NCBI GenBank assembly: GCA_026770585.1
Contig: MU646457.1
Coordinates: forward strand, 46,058 to 70,227
Direction: 5' to 3'
DNA from: Baffinella frigidus
Taxonomy: Eukaryota; Cryptophyceae; Cryptomonadales; Baffinellaceae
DNA: 24,170 bases
This document shows positions 10,945 to 20,032 of this stretch, piece by piece (the stretch's first letter is position 1; the number at the start of each line of letters is the position of its first letter). The translations under genes and the position numbers were made by a program. The notes beneath the pieces were generated by a model. The model ran no database searches, was not told the DNA's origin, and saw nothing but the letters and a program-made list of their open reading frames with translations.

Positions 10945-11029
10945 CTAGGGCCCTACAGTAGGACCATGCCTAGGGTCATATCGTGGTCCTAGGGGGGAGG
11001 CAGTTTCTTATGAGCGAGGTACCCCTGTA
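10945..11029. mobile_element. Family A MITE, copy 2 (left arm deleted)
   Basis: Starts in the centre (TAGGGCCCTACAGTAGGACC) and keeps the right arm TTTCTTATGAGCGAGGTACC CCTGTA. Confidence 0.8.
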
Positions 11030-11033
11030 GATT

Positions 11034-11094
11034 CCTCCGGAACCATTACTTCAGGAGTGTGCCAGCCGTTACCTCGAAGGTTTGGTTCCGGAGG
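11034..11094. repeat. Family I 61-bp hairpin, copy 1
   Basis: CCTCCGGAACCA and TGGTTCCGGAGG pair; the inner part is TTACTTCAGGAGTGTGCCAG then CCGTTACCTCGAAGGTT. Copy 2 at 21204-21264 has the same length. Confidence 0.75.
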
Positions 11095-11229
11095 CTCCCA
11101 AGCTCATTCAGTAAACGACTCTACTCGCACGTGGTTGTGTCCTTTAGGTCCTCGAAGAAAAATGGTTCCAAGGGCTTCGAGCCCCTGACCGCTCTATGCG
11201 GCCAAAGTTATGAGCCCTTAGTTCCCTAG

Positions 11230-11293
11230 CTGCAGAACCAGTTCCGGTGTCCGCCGATGTTGGGAGCTCGAAGAACCTAAAGGACCTAAAGGG
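11230..11293 (+). repeat. Family H dispersed repeat, copy 4
   Basis: CTGCAGAACCAGTTCCGGTG TCCGCCGATG... reads LQNQFRCPPMLGARRT then stop. The upstream ATG GCT TTT is lost. Confidence 0.7.
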
Positions 11294-11368
11294 CTACATA
11301 GCAGAGAGGCAGCCGGGTGATCCGACTTGCCTCCCCAAGATCGAGAACCCCTTCGATCCGGCCACCAT

Positions 11369-11696
11369 CCACACGAGAACGCTACAGGGGTACCTCGCCC
11401 ATAAGAAACCGTAACCCCCTAGGACCCTACAGTAGGACTATGTCTATGGCCCTATAGTGGTCCTAGGGGGGGGGCAGTTTCTTATGAGCGAGGTACCCCT
11501 GTAGAGGGGCCTATTTAAAACCGACGTGCTTTTAAAAGTGCCAATTTGTGTCTTTAAGTTTAATTTCCTCAAGGCAAGTTGACTTTTGATACGCGACTCT
11601 GCGAAAATTACACAGTCAGGAGGTTACTTTACCTTATCCTGGTACAAATATTTACAACTCCTCATGTAAATAGGATCCTCCACCATTCTCGAGTGG
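11369..11696 (-). mobile_element. Family N element, copy 1 (contains family A copy 3)
   Basis: Ends CCACACGAGAACGC and CTCGAGTGG. The interior (GTGCTTTTAAAAGTGCCAAT, CAAGTTGACTTTTGATACGC, GGTACAAATATTTACAAC) is colinear, inverted, with 21868-22076. AT flanks both ends. Its left terminal repeat is split by family A at TA. Confidence 0.8.
11383..11503. mobile_element. Family A MITE, copy 3
   Basis: A complete 121-bp palindrome, TA+CAGGGGTACCTCGCCCAT to ATGAGCGAGGTACCCCTG+TA. The empty site CGCTAGAGGG is known from N copy 2, so the TA duplication is directly supported. Confidence 0.9.
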
Positions 11697-11817
11697 ATGG
11701 AGTTGGAGGCCGCACCGGTTTGAAATTACCTGGTTCAAATTGACCTTGGAAGTTCGCAACTACACATGGAAATCGTAAGTTCAGACGAAGGGGGGGGGTC
11801 TTGTGTAGCACAGGGCT

Positions 11818-11939
11818 TACAGGGGCACCTCGCTCATAAGAAATCGCGCCCCCCTAGGACCCTACAGTAGGCCTATGCCTAGGGCCCTCCGGTGGTCCTA
11901 AGGGGGGGGGCGGTTTCTTATGAGCGAGGTACCCCTGTA
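11818..11939. mobile_element. Family A MITE, copy 4
   Basis: Complete, 122 bp, flanked by TA. Left arm CAGGGGCACCTCGCTCAT, right arm ATGAGCGAGGTACCCCTG. Confidence 0.9.
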
Positions 11940-12003
11940 CTGCAGCATTATTATTTCCGCCCGGTCATGCTACATTAAACCTACTACCACTGTAAACAGG
12001 TTG

Positions 12004-12005
<2 letters not shown>

Positions 12006-12047
<42 letters not shown>
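12006..12047 (+). repeat. (CA)n microsatellite
   Basis: About 20 CA dinucleotides. The ORFs through it are low-complexity artefacts. The sequence from here to 12300 shows no gene; CCTCAAGGCAAGTTGACTTT at 12271 is shared with the N family. Confidence 0.95.
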
Positions 12048-12048
<1 letters not shown>

Positions 12049-12337
12049 CTGGTCATCGCCACACACAGGTGCCCCGGTCAGCGAGCCGGAATCACCAAAT
12101 CTCATGAACTGGGAGCACCAAAGTTCGTAAACTTGGTCACGAAGGATCACCATAAATCCCCCAAAGTTCACGACCTCTGGTCAGGAACCACTTCACTGGC
12201 TCGGTTTCGAGACCCCGACATTCCGCGGTAACGTGACCAAATTTGCACCAGAAAATCTTTAACGTTAATTGCCTCAAGGCAAGTTGACTTTTGATGAAAG
12301 GTCCGTGGTGATCACGTGGTCCACCGTGTGGGAATCA

Positions 12338-13000
12338 AACAAGTCCTTTTCAAATCTAAACGTTGAACATCACGTGCCCACATGACGAGCTCGTGCGAAG
12401 CTTCGTACAGTGTGCATGGACCGGTCAACCGACGCGCCTGCGACGGTCGCACCAAGGGGAATTGCTACCCGGTACGAGCTGGTAGAGCGCTTGCGGGAAC
12501 TTGGCCGATTGCAACGAGATTTTTTTTCAGAATTTGTACCAGAATCGTTTAGATTGACTGCTTTCGTGTCACGTTCTGGTACAAAAGCTGTGAATTTCTG
12601 GAAAAAAAATCTCAGAAAATCGGCCAAGTTTTCCCACAACCACTCTACCGGTATGATAACCTGGTGCGACCAAAGGGAATCAATTGACGGGTCGCACCAG
12701 GCTACCGCGTGACATTAATTGACGGGTGACGGGTCACACCAGGTTACCGGTACGAAGCTTCGTACGAGCTTGTATCCTGATACCGGGTACATGTACGAGC
12801 TCGTATCATGATAGCAACATTAATTGCTGGTAAATTACGGCGGTAATGTTGCTACCCGGTAATCTGGTGCGACCCGTCACCCGTCAATTGATGTCACGCG
12901 GTAAGCTGCGACCCGTCAATTATTATGACAATTAATGTCACGGCTGATCGTGCTCGTGCGGCCGCGTCGTTGAGATTTTAAAAGGACTTGTTTGGTCTCG
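12338..13000. mobile_element. Large inverted-repeat block (family L)
   Basis: AACAAGTCCTTTTCAAATCT at 12339 and AGATTTTAAAAGGACTTGTT at 12972 form outer inverted repeats. Nested inside are a hairpin at about 12500-12640 (TTTGTACCAGAA/TTCTGGTACAAA), a pair of arms at 12704-12750 and 12857-12902, and palindromes ACGAAGCTTCGT and ACGAGCTCGT. Related ends occur at 18737-18835 and 19895-20032. No transposase ORF is visible, so it is probably non-autonomous. Confidence 0.55.
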
Positions 13001-13790
13001 TCGTGGGTAGTAAAATGATGCCGTGTCCTCATCGTGTGACACGATTCGTGTCCCACTTTTGAATCTGTCAGCAAACCTGACAAGTTTTCCGTCATCATAT
13101 GTGTTGCTCTCAATTACATGTATGGGACAAGAAGCATGGCATCACGTTTATCGATGTAGTAATATTGTCGAAATGGGCTCCGCGTGGAAAAAATCGAGGT
13201 CAGGTCAGCAACATTTTTTCGTTTTTTTGCCTTTTTATGTCATCTTATGGGTGGGAGATGCTATTTTGAGATAAAAACCATGCCTAAGATAGCACAAAAG
13301 TCCATTTTGGGAATTTTTCCTGATTTCCTGACCTGACCATTTTCCTGATTTCCTGACCTGCAGCCCATGATCCGCAGTACCGGTACGCACGACAAGATCA
13401 AACCAGCCTTTTAAAATCTAACTACTGGAGCACTAGTCCTTCTAAAATCTTGGATCGTGACCTGGGACCTGGACATGTCGAGAAAAGAGTCTCGGTTCCT
13501 TCTCGGCCCGAAAAGGGGTCAGGACTCGTCAAAGGAGTTGTCACGCGACAACTCGAAAGACTCGAAACCGTGCACATTCCTCCCTTCAAAGTGCCCAAAA
13601 CATTGTAGTTTGGTGACCTCCTTATTAAGACCGTCGTCTGGTCGTGTCGCGAATCACGGACCGTGCTCGGATACAGGAGGCACCTGGATTAAAAAAAACA
13701 GAATATTTCCCTTGGAACACTCCCCTTCAATTGTTTGAAAGCTCTCCAGTGCAGAGGCTCGTGAAGAGGGGATGAAGGGTGGTTCTAACT
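13001..13790 (+). other. Stretch without recognised gene
   Basis: Moderately AT-rich. It contains a tandem TTTTCCTGATTTCCTGACCTG pair (about 13314-13363) with an inverted partner GAGGTCAGGTCAGC near 13197. GACAAGATCAAACCAGCC with TTTTAAAATC at 13391 resembles a family L end. ORFs are short and show no GC3 bias. Confidence 0.5.
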
Positions 13791-13865
13791 CTGAGGGCTG
13801 GTGGACCATAGGGGCGGTGGTGGTCCTTGTTTCGCGAGGAACCCGTGTAGCTCAACGGCACACCT

Positions 13866-14040
13866 ACCACCAGCCCTCCGAGGTGGCTCAAATTGTGGTC
13901 TAGAGTTTGAGCCATTTTACCTTGCAGAGACCCCAGATCTGGGGTCTCTACGACTGAAGAAGTCGCAATCTTGGTACAAAATAAACTTTCGGGATTTATT
14001 TTCCAAAGCAATATTTGAGCCACCTCGGAGGGTTAGTGGT
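13866..14040. mobile_element. Inverted-repeat element with a central 24-bp palindrome
   Basis: ACCACCAGCCCTCCGAGGTG GCTCAAAT at the left pairs with ATTTGAGCCACCTCGGAGGG TTAGTGGT at the right. The centre at 13926-13949, AGAGACCCCAGA then TCTGGGGTCTCT, is a perfect palindrome. A second GAGGGCTGGTGG lies at 13793, so the left arm has another partner. Confidence 0.7.
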
Positions 14041-14231
14041 ACAGTTGCCAGCACAAAGCTCTCTTTTCGCAGAAAAGCGGCCCTCTTGCGTTCGCTCAGT
14101 CTATCTGGCATGCACCTCTCGAGCCCTCTGGTGAAGCTTGACGCTGGCGTGTCTTCATGCCTGTATTCAACAAAGTGGTTTTCTCTGTCTCGGGCGAGAG
14201 AGTCGCCAAGAACAAGGAGTTTTATCCCGAA

Positions 14232-14332
14232 AGATAACTGAATGAGTTCCCTAGTTAGCAATTCTCATTTAATTAGGACGCCTAATTAAATTTACCATGC
14301 CCCCTATTGAAAAGGAACTGATTCAGTTATCT
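14232..14332. mobile_element. 101-bp hairpin element
   Basis: AGATAACTGAATGAGTTCC pairs with GGAACTGATTCAGTTATCT with one mismatch. Inside, TTTAATTAGG-ACG-CCTAATTAAA (14268-14290) is a perfect stem with a 3-nt loop. Confidence 0.75.
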
Positions 14333-14497
14333 TCTGAAATGAAGTTGCTGCCCGTCCACGATCGTGATTCTGGCGTGTGGGGGGCAACACCATGAGTTGT
14401 GTTACGCGGACAAAGCCTTGGTGGGGGTGGCGGCCGTTGATGGTTTTTCTACCATATCAGTTTTCGGACCTGTGGATGTTCTGACCTTGGGAGTTTT

Positions 14498-16950
14498 ACC
14501 CCACACCCCAACCCCCAACCCCTAAGCCCCGAACCCCAAGCCCCAAACCACAAACCCCAAACCCTCAACCTCAAATTCTGAAACCTGAACAGCTAACCCA
14601 TAACCCTAAACACTAAACTCAAAACCCTAAACACTAAAACCCTAGACCCTCAACCAAAACCCTAAAACCCTAAACCCTAAACCCCAAAACCCTAACAGTT
14701 AACCCTCAACCCCAACCCCAAATCCCAATCCCCAAACCCTACACTCTTCACCCAAAACCCCAATCCCCAAACCCCTACACTCTTCACCCCAAAGCAAACA
14801 CTGAATCCTAAAGGGTTCGTCAACCCTCAACCCTAAATCATGAACCACAAACCCTCAAGGTTTCCTCAACCCTAATGGGTTCCTAAATCCTGAAGAGTGT
14901 CTAAACCCTGAAACCCAAACCTGACACCCCAAACTCTAAAACCTAAACCCTGAACCCTACACCCTAAACCCTAAACCCTAAACCCCACAATCGCCACTCT
15001 GAACCCTCAACCCTAAACCATGAACCCTAAACCCTATATCCTAAATCCTAAATCCTAAAGGGTTCCTAAACCCTACACCCTGAACTCTGAACCCTAAACC
15101 CTAATGGGTTCCTAAATCATGGAGGGTTTCTATGCCCTGAAACCGAAACCCTAAACCCTAAACCTACATCCTTGAACCCTTAACCCTGAATCCTAAACCT
15201 TACACCCTGAATCCTAAATTCTGAACCCTGAACCCTGAACCCTGAACCCTGAATTCTAAACCCTAAACCCTAAACCACAAACCCTAAACCACACACCCTA
15301 AACCCTAAACCCCCCACCCCCCGAGTCACTCGCTCCATCCCCACCACCACCACCTGCTCCTCTCTCCACCCAGCCGACGCCCAACCTCCCCTCACGGACT
15401 TGATCAACCATAAACCCTAAACCCTAAACCAGAAACCATAGTCCATAAACCAGAAACTAAACCATAAACCATAAACCATAAACCATAAGCCTTAAACTGT
15501 AAACTATCAACAACCCTGAACCCTGAACTCTAAACCCTACACTCTAAACTTTACTAAACTCTAAACCCTAAACCCTGAATCCTGAAGGGTTCCTGAACCC
15601 TAAACCCTGAATGCTGAACCCTAAACCCTAAACCCCAAACCCTAAAGGGTTGCTCAACCCTAAAGGGTTTCTAAAACCTAAAACCTAAAACCTAAACTCT
15701 AAAACCTAAAACTTGAAACCTAAACAACCAACCCTGATCCCTAAACGCCCTACAACCTAAAATCTAAACCTAAAACCTTAAACCCTAATCCACAAACCCC
15801 AAACCCTAAACACTAAACACTAAACACTAAACACTAGACCCTAAACCCTAAATCCCAAAACCTAAAACCTACACGCTGAACCCTAAATCCTTAATATTAA
15901 ACCCTATACCCTAACCCCTAAATCCTAAAGGGTTCCCAAAACCTAAACCCTAAGCCCTAAGCCTTAAATCCTGAGCCCTAAAACCTAAAACCTAAAACCT
16001 AAAACCTACACCCTAAACCCTAAACCCTTAACCCTTTACCCTGAGCCCTTTACCCTAGACACTAAATCCCAAACCCTAAATCGTAAAGGGTTCATAGACC
16101 CTGAACCCTAAGCCCCAAACCCTAAACCTTGAGCCCTGAAACCTAAGACCTGAAACCTAAAACCTGGAACCTAAAACCTGAATCCTTAACCCTAAACCCT
16201 AAACCCTAAACCCTAAACCCTAAACCCTAAACCCTAAGTCGTATGGTGTTCTTAAACCCTGAACCCTGAATCCTGAACCCTAAACCCTAAAGGGTTCCTC
16301 AATCCTAATGGGTTCCTAAATCGTTGACGGGTTTGAACCCTCACACCCAAACAACTAACCCTAAACCCTAAACCCTAAACCCAAATCCTTAAACCCCAAA
16401 TCCTAACCCTAAAACCCTAAACCTTAAACCCTGAATCCTAAACCCTGAACCCTGAACCCTGAACCCTGAACCCTGAACCCTAAATACTGGACCCTAAACC
16501 TGAACTCTCAACCCTAAACCCTAAAATCTAAACCCCAAACCCTAAACCCTAAACCCAAAACCCCAAACCCTAAACCCTAAACCCTAAACCCTAAACCCTA
16601 AACCTTAAACTCTAAACCCTGAATCCTCAGCTCTAAGCCCTAAACCCTAAATTCTAAACCTTGGACCCTAAACCCTAAAGGGTTCCTAAACCCTAAACCC
16701 TACAGGTTTGCTAAACCCTGAACCCTGAAAACTGAACCCTGAACCATCAACTCTCAAGGGTTCCTAAACCCTAAAGGGTTTCTGAACCATAAAACCTAAA
16801 ACCCAAAACCTAACACTTAAAACCTAAACCCTAAACCCTAAACCCTAAACCTCAAACCCTAAACCCTAAAACCTGAAACCTACACCCCGGACACTAAACC
16901 CTAAACCCCAACCCCTAAAGGGGTCCTAAACCCTAAAGGGGTCCTAAACC
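14498..16950 (+). repeat. Interstitial telomere-type tract, 2.45 kb
   Basis: Degenerate CCCTAAA, CCCTGAA, CCCCAAA and octamers such as CCTAAAAC throughout, always in the C-rich orientation. About sixteen copies of a module reading (A)AAGGGTTCCTAAACCC or close variants (e.g. 14811, 15057, 15585, 16288, 16677, 16758, 16917, 16936) place a reversed heptad beside normal ones. A non-repetitive island lies at 15319-15410. No gene. Confidence 0.9.
15319..15410 (+). other. Non-repetitive GC-rich island in the telomere-type tract
   Basis: GAGTCACTCGCTCCATCCCC, CCACCACCACC, then CAGCCGACGCCCAACCTCCC break the heptad pattern for about 90 bp. It resembles the exon-like islands of 1-10 kb in composition but has no convincing AG/GT pair. 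Confidence 0.5.
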
Positions 16951-16959
16951 GCGTGTTCA

Positions 16960-17008
16960 AGTTCCGGTGTCCGCCTACGTTGGGAGCTCGAAGAACCTAA
17001 AGGACCTA
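16960..17008 (+). repeat. Family H dispersed repeat, copy 5
   Basis: CAAGTTCCGGTGTCCGCCTA, CGTTGGGAGCTCGAAGAACC, TAA. It starts within a few bases of the end of the telomere-type tract. Confidence 0.7.
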
Positions 17009-17016
17009 AAGAGCAG

Positions 17017-17199
17017 ATGGGTGCAGCTTACGACTGGTGGTGCGCGGAGAGGGGGGCGTGGAGCACCGGGCAGTGCTGGTTTTGCGAAGGTGCTATGCAG
17101 CGTCCTGAGCGCTCTTTCGAAGCTGCAGCTGCCGGTTGCCCCCCATGTGAGTCTCTTCGACGCGAACTTCTACCCTCTTGCACCCCGCTTCTTCTGTAG
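17017..17199 (+). CDS. Doubtful small Cys/Trp-rich ORF
   Basis: 60 codons from ATG: MGAAYDWWCAERGAWSTGQC then WFCEGAM, later CPPCESLRRE, ending TAG. Two C-x2-C pairs (CWFC, CPPC) could suggest a metal site, and GC content is high to about 17160. An overlapping frame is also open, and the sequence contains GTGAGT after CCCCCCAT. It may be an exon fragment or chance. Function unknown. Confidence 0.25.
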   Translation: MGAAYDWWCAERGAWSTGQCWFCEGAMQRPERSFEAAAAGCPPCESLRRELLPSCTPLLL

Positions 17200-17590
17200 C
17201 AATGGTATCGTGCTCGCGTGCATGGCATTGGGTAGCACTTGAGCATGTGCTTTCAAGGTGTATGGAGGTCAAGGGTTGCTCGTTTTGTGGGGTGGGAGTG
17301 TTTTCACAGTTCAACTCCTGGCTGTATGGAGTATCTTTTTCTCGCACGGGGAAGGGCTGGTCTCATTCTCACAGCTCTACGATACAAAGTAAATGTGCGG
17401 GGGTCTTGATGCTGCCACCCTATCAACGGCGTATGTCCAGCTGTTTGGGCCCTGTGGCACCCCCACTCAGAAGGCCACAGGGATATCTGGGTTACAAACC
17501 CAGAACTTAAACCCCGCACCGGATGTGGGGTCTGCGTGTTCTTAATTGTGTACCCACGGGTTGACTAAATTCCGTTTTTAGTTAACTCTT
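17200..17590 (+). other. Stretch without recognised gene
   Basis: Unique-looking sequence with short overlapping ORFs in three frames. No domain-like residues, splice-consistent exon chain or repeat was recognised. Confidence 0.5.
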
Positions 17591-17593
17591 AGG

Positions 17594-18069
17594 TACAGGG
17601 GTACCTCGTTCATAAGAAACAGGGAATCTGAAAACGCCCGCCTTTGATTTCCTAATTATTAAGCAACGCAGGGAAACGCCCGCCCTCTCTTTCTTAATTA
17701 TCAAGAAACTCAGTGGAAACGCCCGCCTTCTGTTTCTTGTTTATCCAAAAAAACGCACACAAAACGTTTGCCTTGTTTCTTAATCCTCCGCCGCACCGCT
17801 CTCGCTGCCCTCGCTGCCACCCCCCCGCCTCCTCCTCGGGGGGGGTAAGCGATCAATGGGCTCATGTTTTTTTCGTGATTCGTGAGAAACGTCCTGTTTA
17901 TCTTTTTTTATTTATTTAGAAAATCAGTGAAAACGCCCGCCCTCTCTTTCTTAATTATCAAGAAACGCAGGGGAGCGCCCACCGTATCATTCTTATTTTT
18001 AAGAAACTCACACCTCAAAAACGCCCTCTTTCTCCTGGGGCCCGTTTCTTATGGTAAGGTTCTCCTGTA
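17594..18069 (+). mobile_element. Family M element, copy 1 (A-type ends, internal hairpin array)
   Basis: About 476 bp. TA+CAGGGGTACCTCGTTCAT at the left; the right end TTATGGTAAGGTTCTCCTG+TA is degenerate. Inside, TTTCTTAATTATCAAGAAA-like short palindromes alternate with GAAAACGCCCGCC at 17650, 17690, 17730 and 17950. The terminal repeats match family A but the interior does not, so M may be the longer parent or a cousin of A. No transposase ORF. Confidence 0.7.
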
Positions 18070-18162
18070 GGCGCAGCCTTGAATTTGCCTACCCCACGTC
18101 CCTCGGCGACAGACTGAGCGGGGTATGACATGGACCGATCATAGTCTGGTAACGGCACAGGT

Positions 18163-18284
18163 TACAGGGGTACCTCGATCATAAGAAACCGCATCCCCCT
18201 AGGACCCTACAGTATGCCTATGCCTAGGGCCCTACCGGTGGTCCTATGGGGGTGGTCGTTTCTTATGAGCGAGGTACCCCTGTA
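18163..18284. mobile_element. Family A MITE, copy 5
   Basis: Complete, 122 bp, flanked by TA. Left CAGGGGTACCTCGATCAT, right ATGAGCGAGGTACCCCTG. Confidence 0.9.
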
Positions 18285-18640
18285 GGCAATAATGGCGACA
18301 TCCTCTTTAATAAATTCAGTCACCACACCCAATCCACTGTGACCAAATTCCAAAATCTGGAACTGAAATTGAAGATGTGTATGAACGGAAAGCGGGCCCT
18401 ATGCTCTCCGCCCTTCTCTACCCTCACCATGGGTTCATTCTCTCTCCGGTCCGCGATTTTGGACATTCACATCGTTAAAACCTGCCTCAGGACCGGAGTT
18501 CAAGGAGGATTCTCGCTAAAAACACCCCTGGAGCGATGGATGGTCGTCAGGATTGGCTCTACGAAGCTTCGTACCCCGTCTCTCGCAGGGTTTGACCCTG
18601 AGCTATTGGGGCTCTCACGTTGAAAACCGTCAGTTGTTGC
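18285..18640 (+). other. Stretch without recognised gene
   Basis: A 125-codon ORF begins inside the family A right arm (18246) and ends at 18623. Its composition is not gene-like and its start is repeat-derived. GGTTTGACCCTGAGCTATTG at 18590-18609 is an uninterrupted paralogue of the site occupied by the insertion at 19054-19690. Confidence 0.5.
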
Positions 18641-18736
18641 TACGAGCTCCTTGTACCCGGTAACCTGGTGCGACCGAGTCGCGTCTAGATTCCTGGGTAC
18701 GAGGAGCTCGTACATGTAGTACGAAGCTTCGTACCG

Positions 18737-18835
18737 GTAAAATGATGCTGTGTCCTAATAAAAACGTGTCCCCACTTTTGAACCTGTCAAAAATAGATTC
18801 TTGTCCCCATTTTGTCAGCAACAGCTGACGGGTTT
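18737..18835 (+). repeat. Family L-type end, left
   Basis: GGTAAAATGATGCTGTGTCC, CCCACTTTTGAACCTGTCAA, AAATAGATTCTTGTCCCC and TTTTGTCAGCAAC match 13006-13075 and, inverted, 19895-19960. Palindromes GAGGAGCTCGTAC and ACGAAGCTTCGT precede it. Confidence 0.55.
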
Positions 18836-18879
18836 ACACACTTCAGAACGTCACAGGGACCGTGACACGGTGACAGGGC

Positions 18880-19030
18880 TTATCTCAGAAAACCCCTTTT
18901 AAGAGTCCTTTCCCTAAAGTCAACTCCCCCACGAATCCGTCAACTTATGTGTAGAGTAAAGAATAAGTTGACGGATTTGTGGGGGAGTTGACTTAGGAAA
19001 ACGACTTCTCAAAGGGATTTTCTGAGATTA
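18880..19030. mobile_element. Family C hairpin, copy 2
   Basis: TTATCTCAGAAAACC to GGATTTTCTGAGATTA, with arms containing AAGTCAACTCCCCCACGAAT and its complement. No clear target duplication, unlike copy 1. Confidence 0.8.
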
Positions 19031-19053
19031 GACCAGGGTTTGACCTTGAGCTA

Positions 19054-19263
19054 CCACTCGAGGCTAGAAATGGGACCATTTTAAATGAGGGGTTGTTAAA
19101 TTTAGTACCAGTCACGGGCAGGTTTGGTCACGTTGCTGGGGGAATCCCCCCAGCAACGTGACCAAACGCCCCCATTTGTGTAAAAATTACTACACATCTC
19201 TTTTTTTTCTTCACTTGTAAAAGATGCTCTGTTTTAAAATGGTCCCATGTCTAGCCTCGAGTG
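19054..19263 (-). mobile_element. Family E element, copy 3
   Basis: Inverse order of the modules in 4675-4885, with central palindrome at 19125-19164. TA precedes it (19052-19053). A second CTCGAGTGG end followed by TA occurs at 19682-19692. The empty paralogous site is at 18590-18609, so the inserted unit may extend to 19690. Confidence 0.8.
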
Positions 19264-19274
19264 TAGTGTTCAGG

Positions 19275-19615
19275 TCCGAAAAAAAACCCGGAGACCGGTC
19301 CCACATTTTTAGTCAACTCGAGAAATTCCGGAGACCGGAGACTGAACGGAGACTGCACGGAGACCTGGGCAGGAACACTCGGTCCCGACTTTTTCCCCTG
19401 AGACCGGAGACTGGGTGAAAAAAATGGGAATTTGAAGAAAAATGTATGCCAATTTAGATTTTTCGCCCAATTTTTTGGGCGTTTTGGAGGGAAATTGGAC
19501 CATTTTTGACCTTCAGGATTTTTGTGAGTTTCGTCGGTCTCCGTTTGGTCTCTGCCCGGGAAAAAACCCGGAGACCGGAGACCGTTTCATACCCGGAAAA
19601 AGTCTCGGGCAACAG
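19275..19615 (+). repeat. CGGAGAC-rich repeat block
   Basis: CGGAGACCGGAGAC and variants (CGGAGACTG, CGGAGACCTGG) recur at both ends (19288-19400 and 19535-19585) around an AT-rich middle with TTTTTCGCCCAATTTTTTGG. CCCGGAAAAA/TTTTTTCCCGGG-like pieces are arranged as inverted repeats. No gene. Confidence 0.6.
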
Positions 19616-19704
19616 GTTCAACTGCTACGGGACTGAACACTACGAGCTCGTACGAGGCTTCGTACATACCGGTACCCGGTACTCGAGTGGTATTGGAGCT
19701 CTCA

Positions 19705-19745
19705 CGTTTAAACCGGTCAAACGTTTAAACCGGTCAAACGTTCAA
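19705..19745 (+). repeat. CGTTTAAACCGGTCAAA tandem pair
   Basis: CGTTTAAACCGGTCAAA is repeated twice, with a third partial CGTTCAAA. Confidence 0.85.
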
Positions 19746-19765
19746 AGTGGGACACGATGAGGACC

Positions 19766-19880
19766 CATGACCCTGCGGTCGCACTGTGTGCCAAAAATAT
19801 GACCCCTGCGGTCGCACTGTGTGCTAAAAATGAGTTGCAATGACCCCTGCCGTCGAACTGTGTGCTGAAAATACCGCTTG
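19766..19880 (+). repeat. Three tandem units TGACCCCTGCGGTCGCACTG
   Basis: Units begin at 19767, 19799 and 19840, with TGTGTGCYAAAAAT after the shared start. Spacing is 32 then 41 bp. Lies about 365 bp upstream of the ice-binding gene. Confidence 0.8.
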
Positions 19881-19894
19881 GTAAAGCACGTGTT

Positions 19895-20032
19895 TGTGTT
19901 GCTGACAAAACGCGGACAAGAATCTATTTTTGACAGGTTGAAGGAACACGTTTGACGACACAGCAACATATTATAATTATACTACCCAGGACAAGATCAA
20001 ACACGTCCTTTTAAAATCTAAACAGACTTTTT
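19895..20032 (-). repeat. Family L-type end, right (inverted)
   Basis: The reverse complement reads GATTTTAAAAGGACGTGTTT GATCTTGTCC, then GTCAAAAATAGATTCTTGTC. It matches 18737-18835 and 12972-13080. It ends about 210 bp before the ice-binding ATG and may supply promoter sequence. Confidence 0.6.

Larger units (their letters stand above)
11305..11725 (+). pseudogene. Coding-like fragment interrupted by an N element that itself carries an A element
   Basis: CAGCCGGGTGATCCGACTTG and on reads RQPGDPTCLPKIENPFDPAT up to ACC AT at 11368. After the N/A insertion (11369-11696) the frame resumes as ATG GAG TTG GAG GCC GCA CCG GTT TGA. GC3 bias fits coding sequence; the product is unknown. Before insertion the junction would have read GCCACCATGG, a strong start context, so this could alternatively have been a 5' end. 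Confidence 0.35.

Noticed and set aside
12195-12235. tRNA-like box B (GGTTTCGAGACC)
   Set aside because: One base off the consensus spacing, and no upstream box A, anticodon arm or acceptor stem could be paired.
18246-18623. 125-codon + strand ORF
   Set aside because: Its ATG lies in the arm of family A copy 5. The same arm opens an antisense ORF at 21063, so the start is repeat-derived; there is no GC3 bias.
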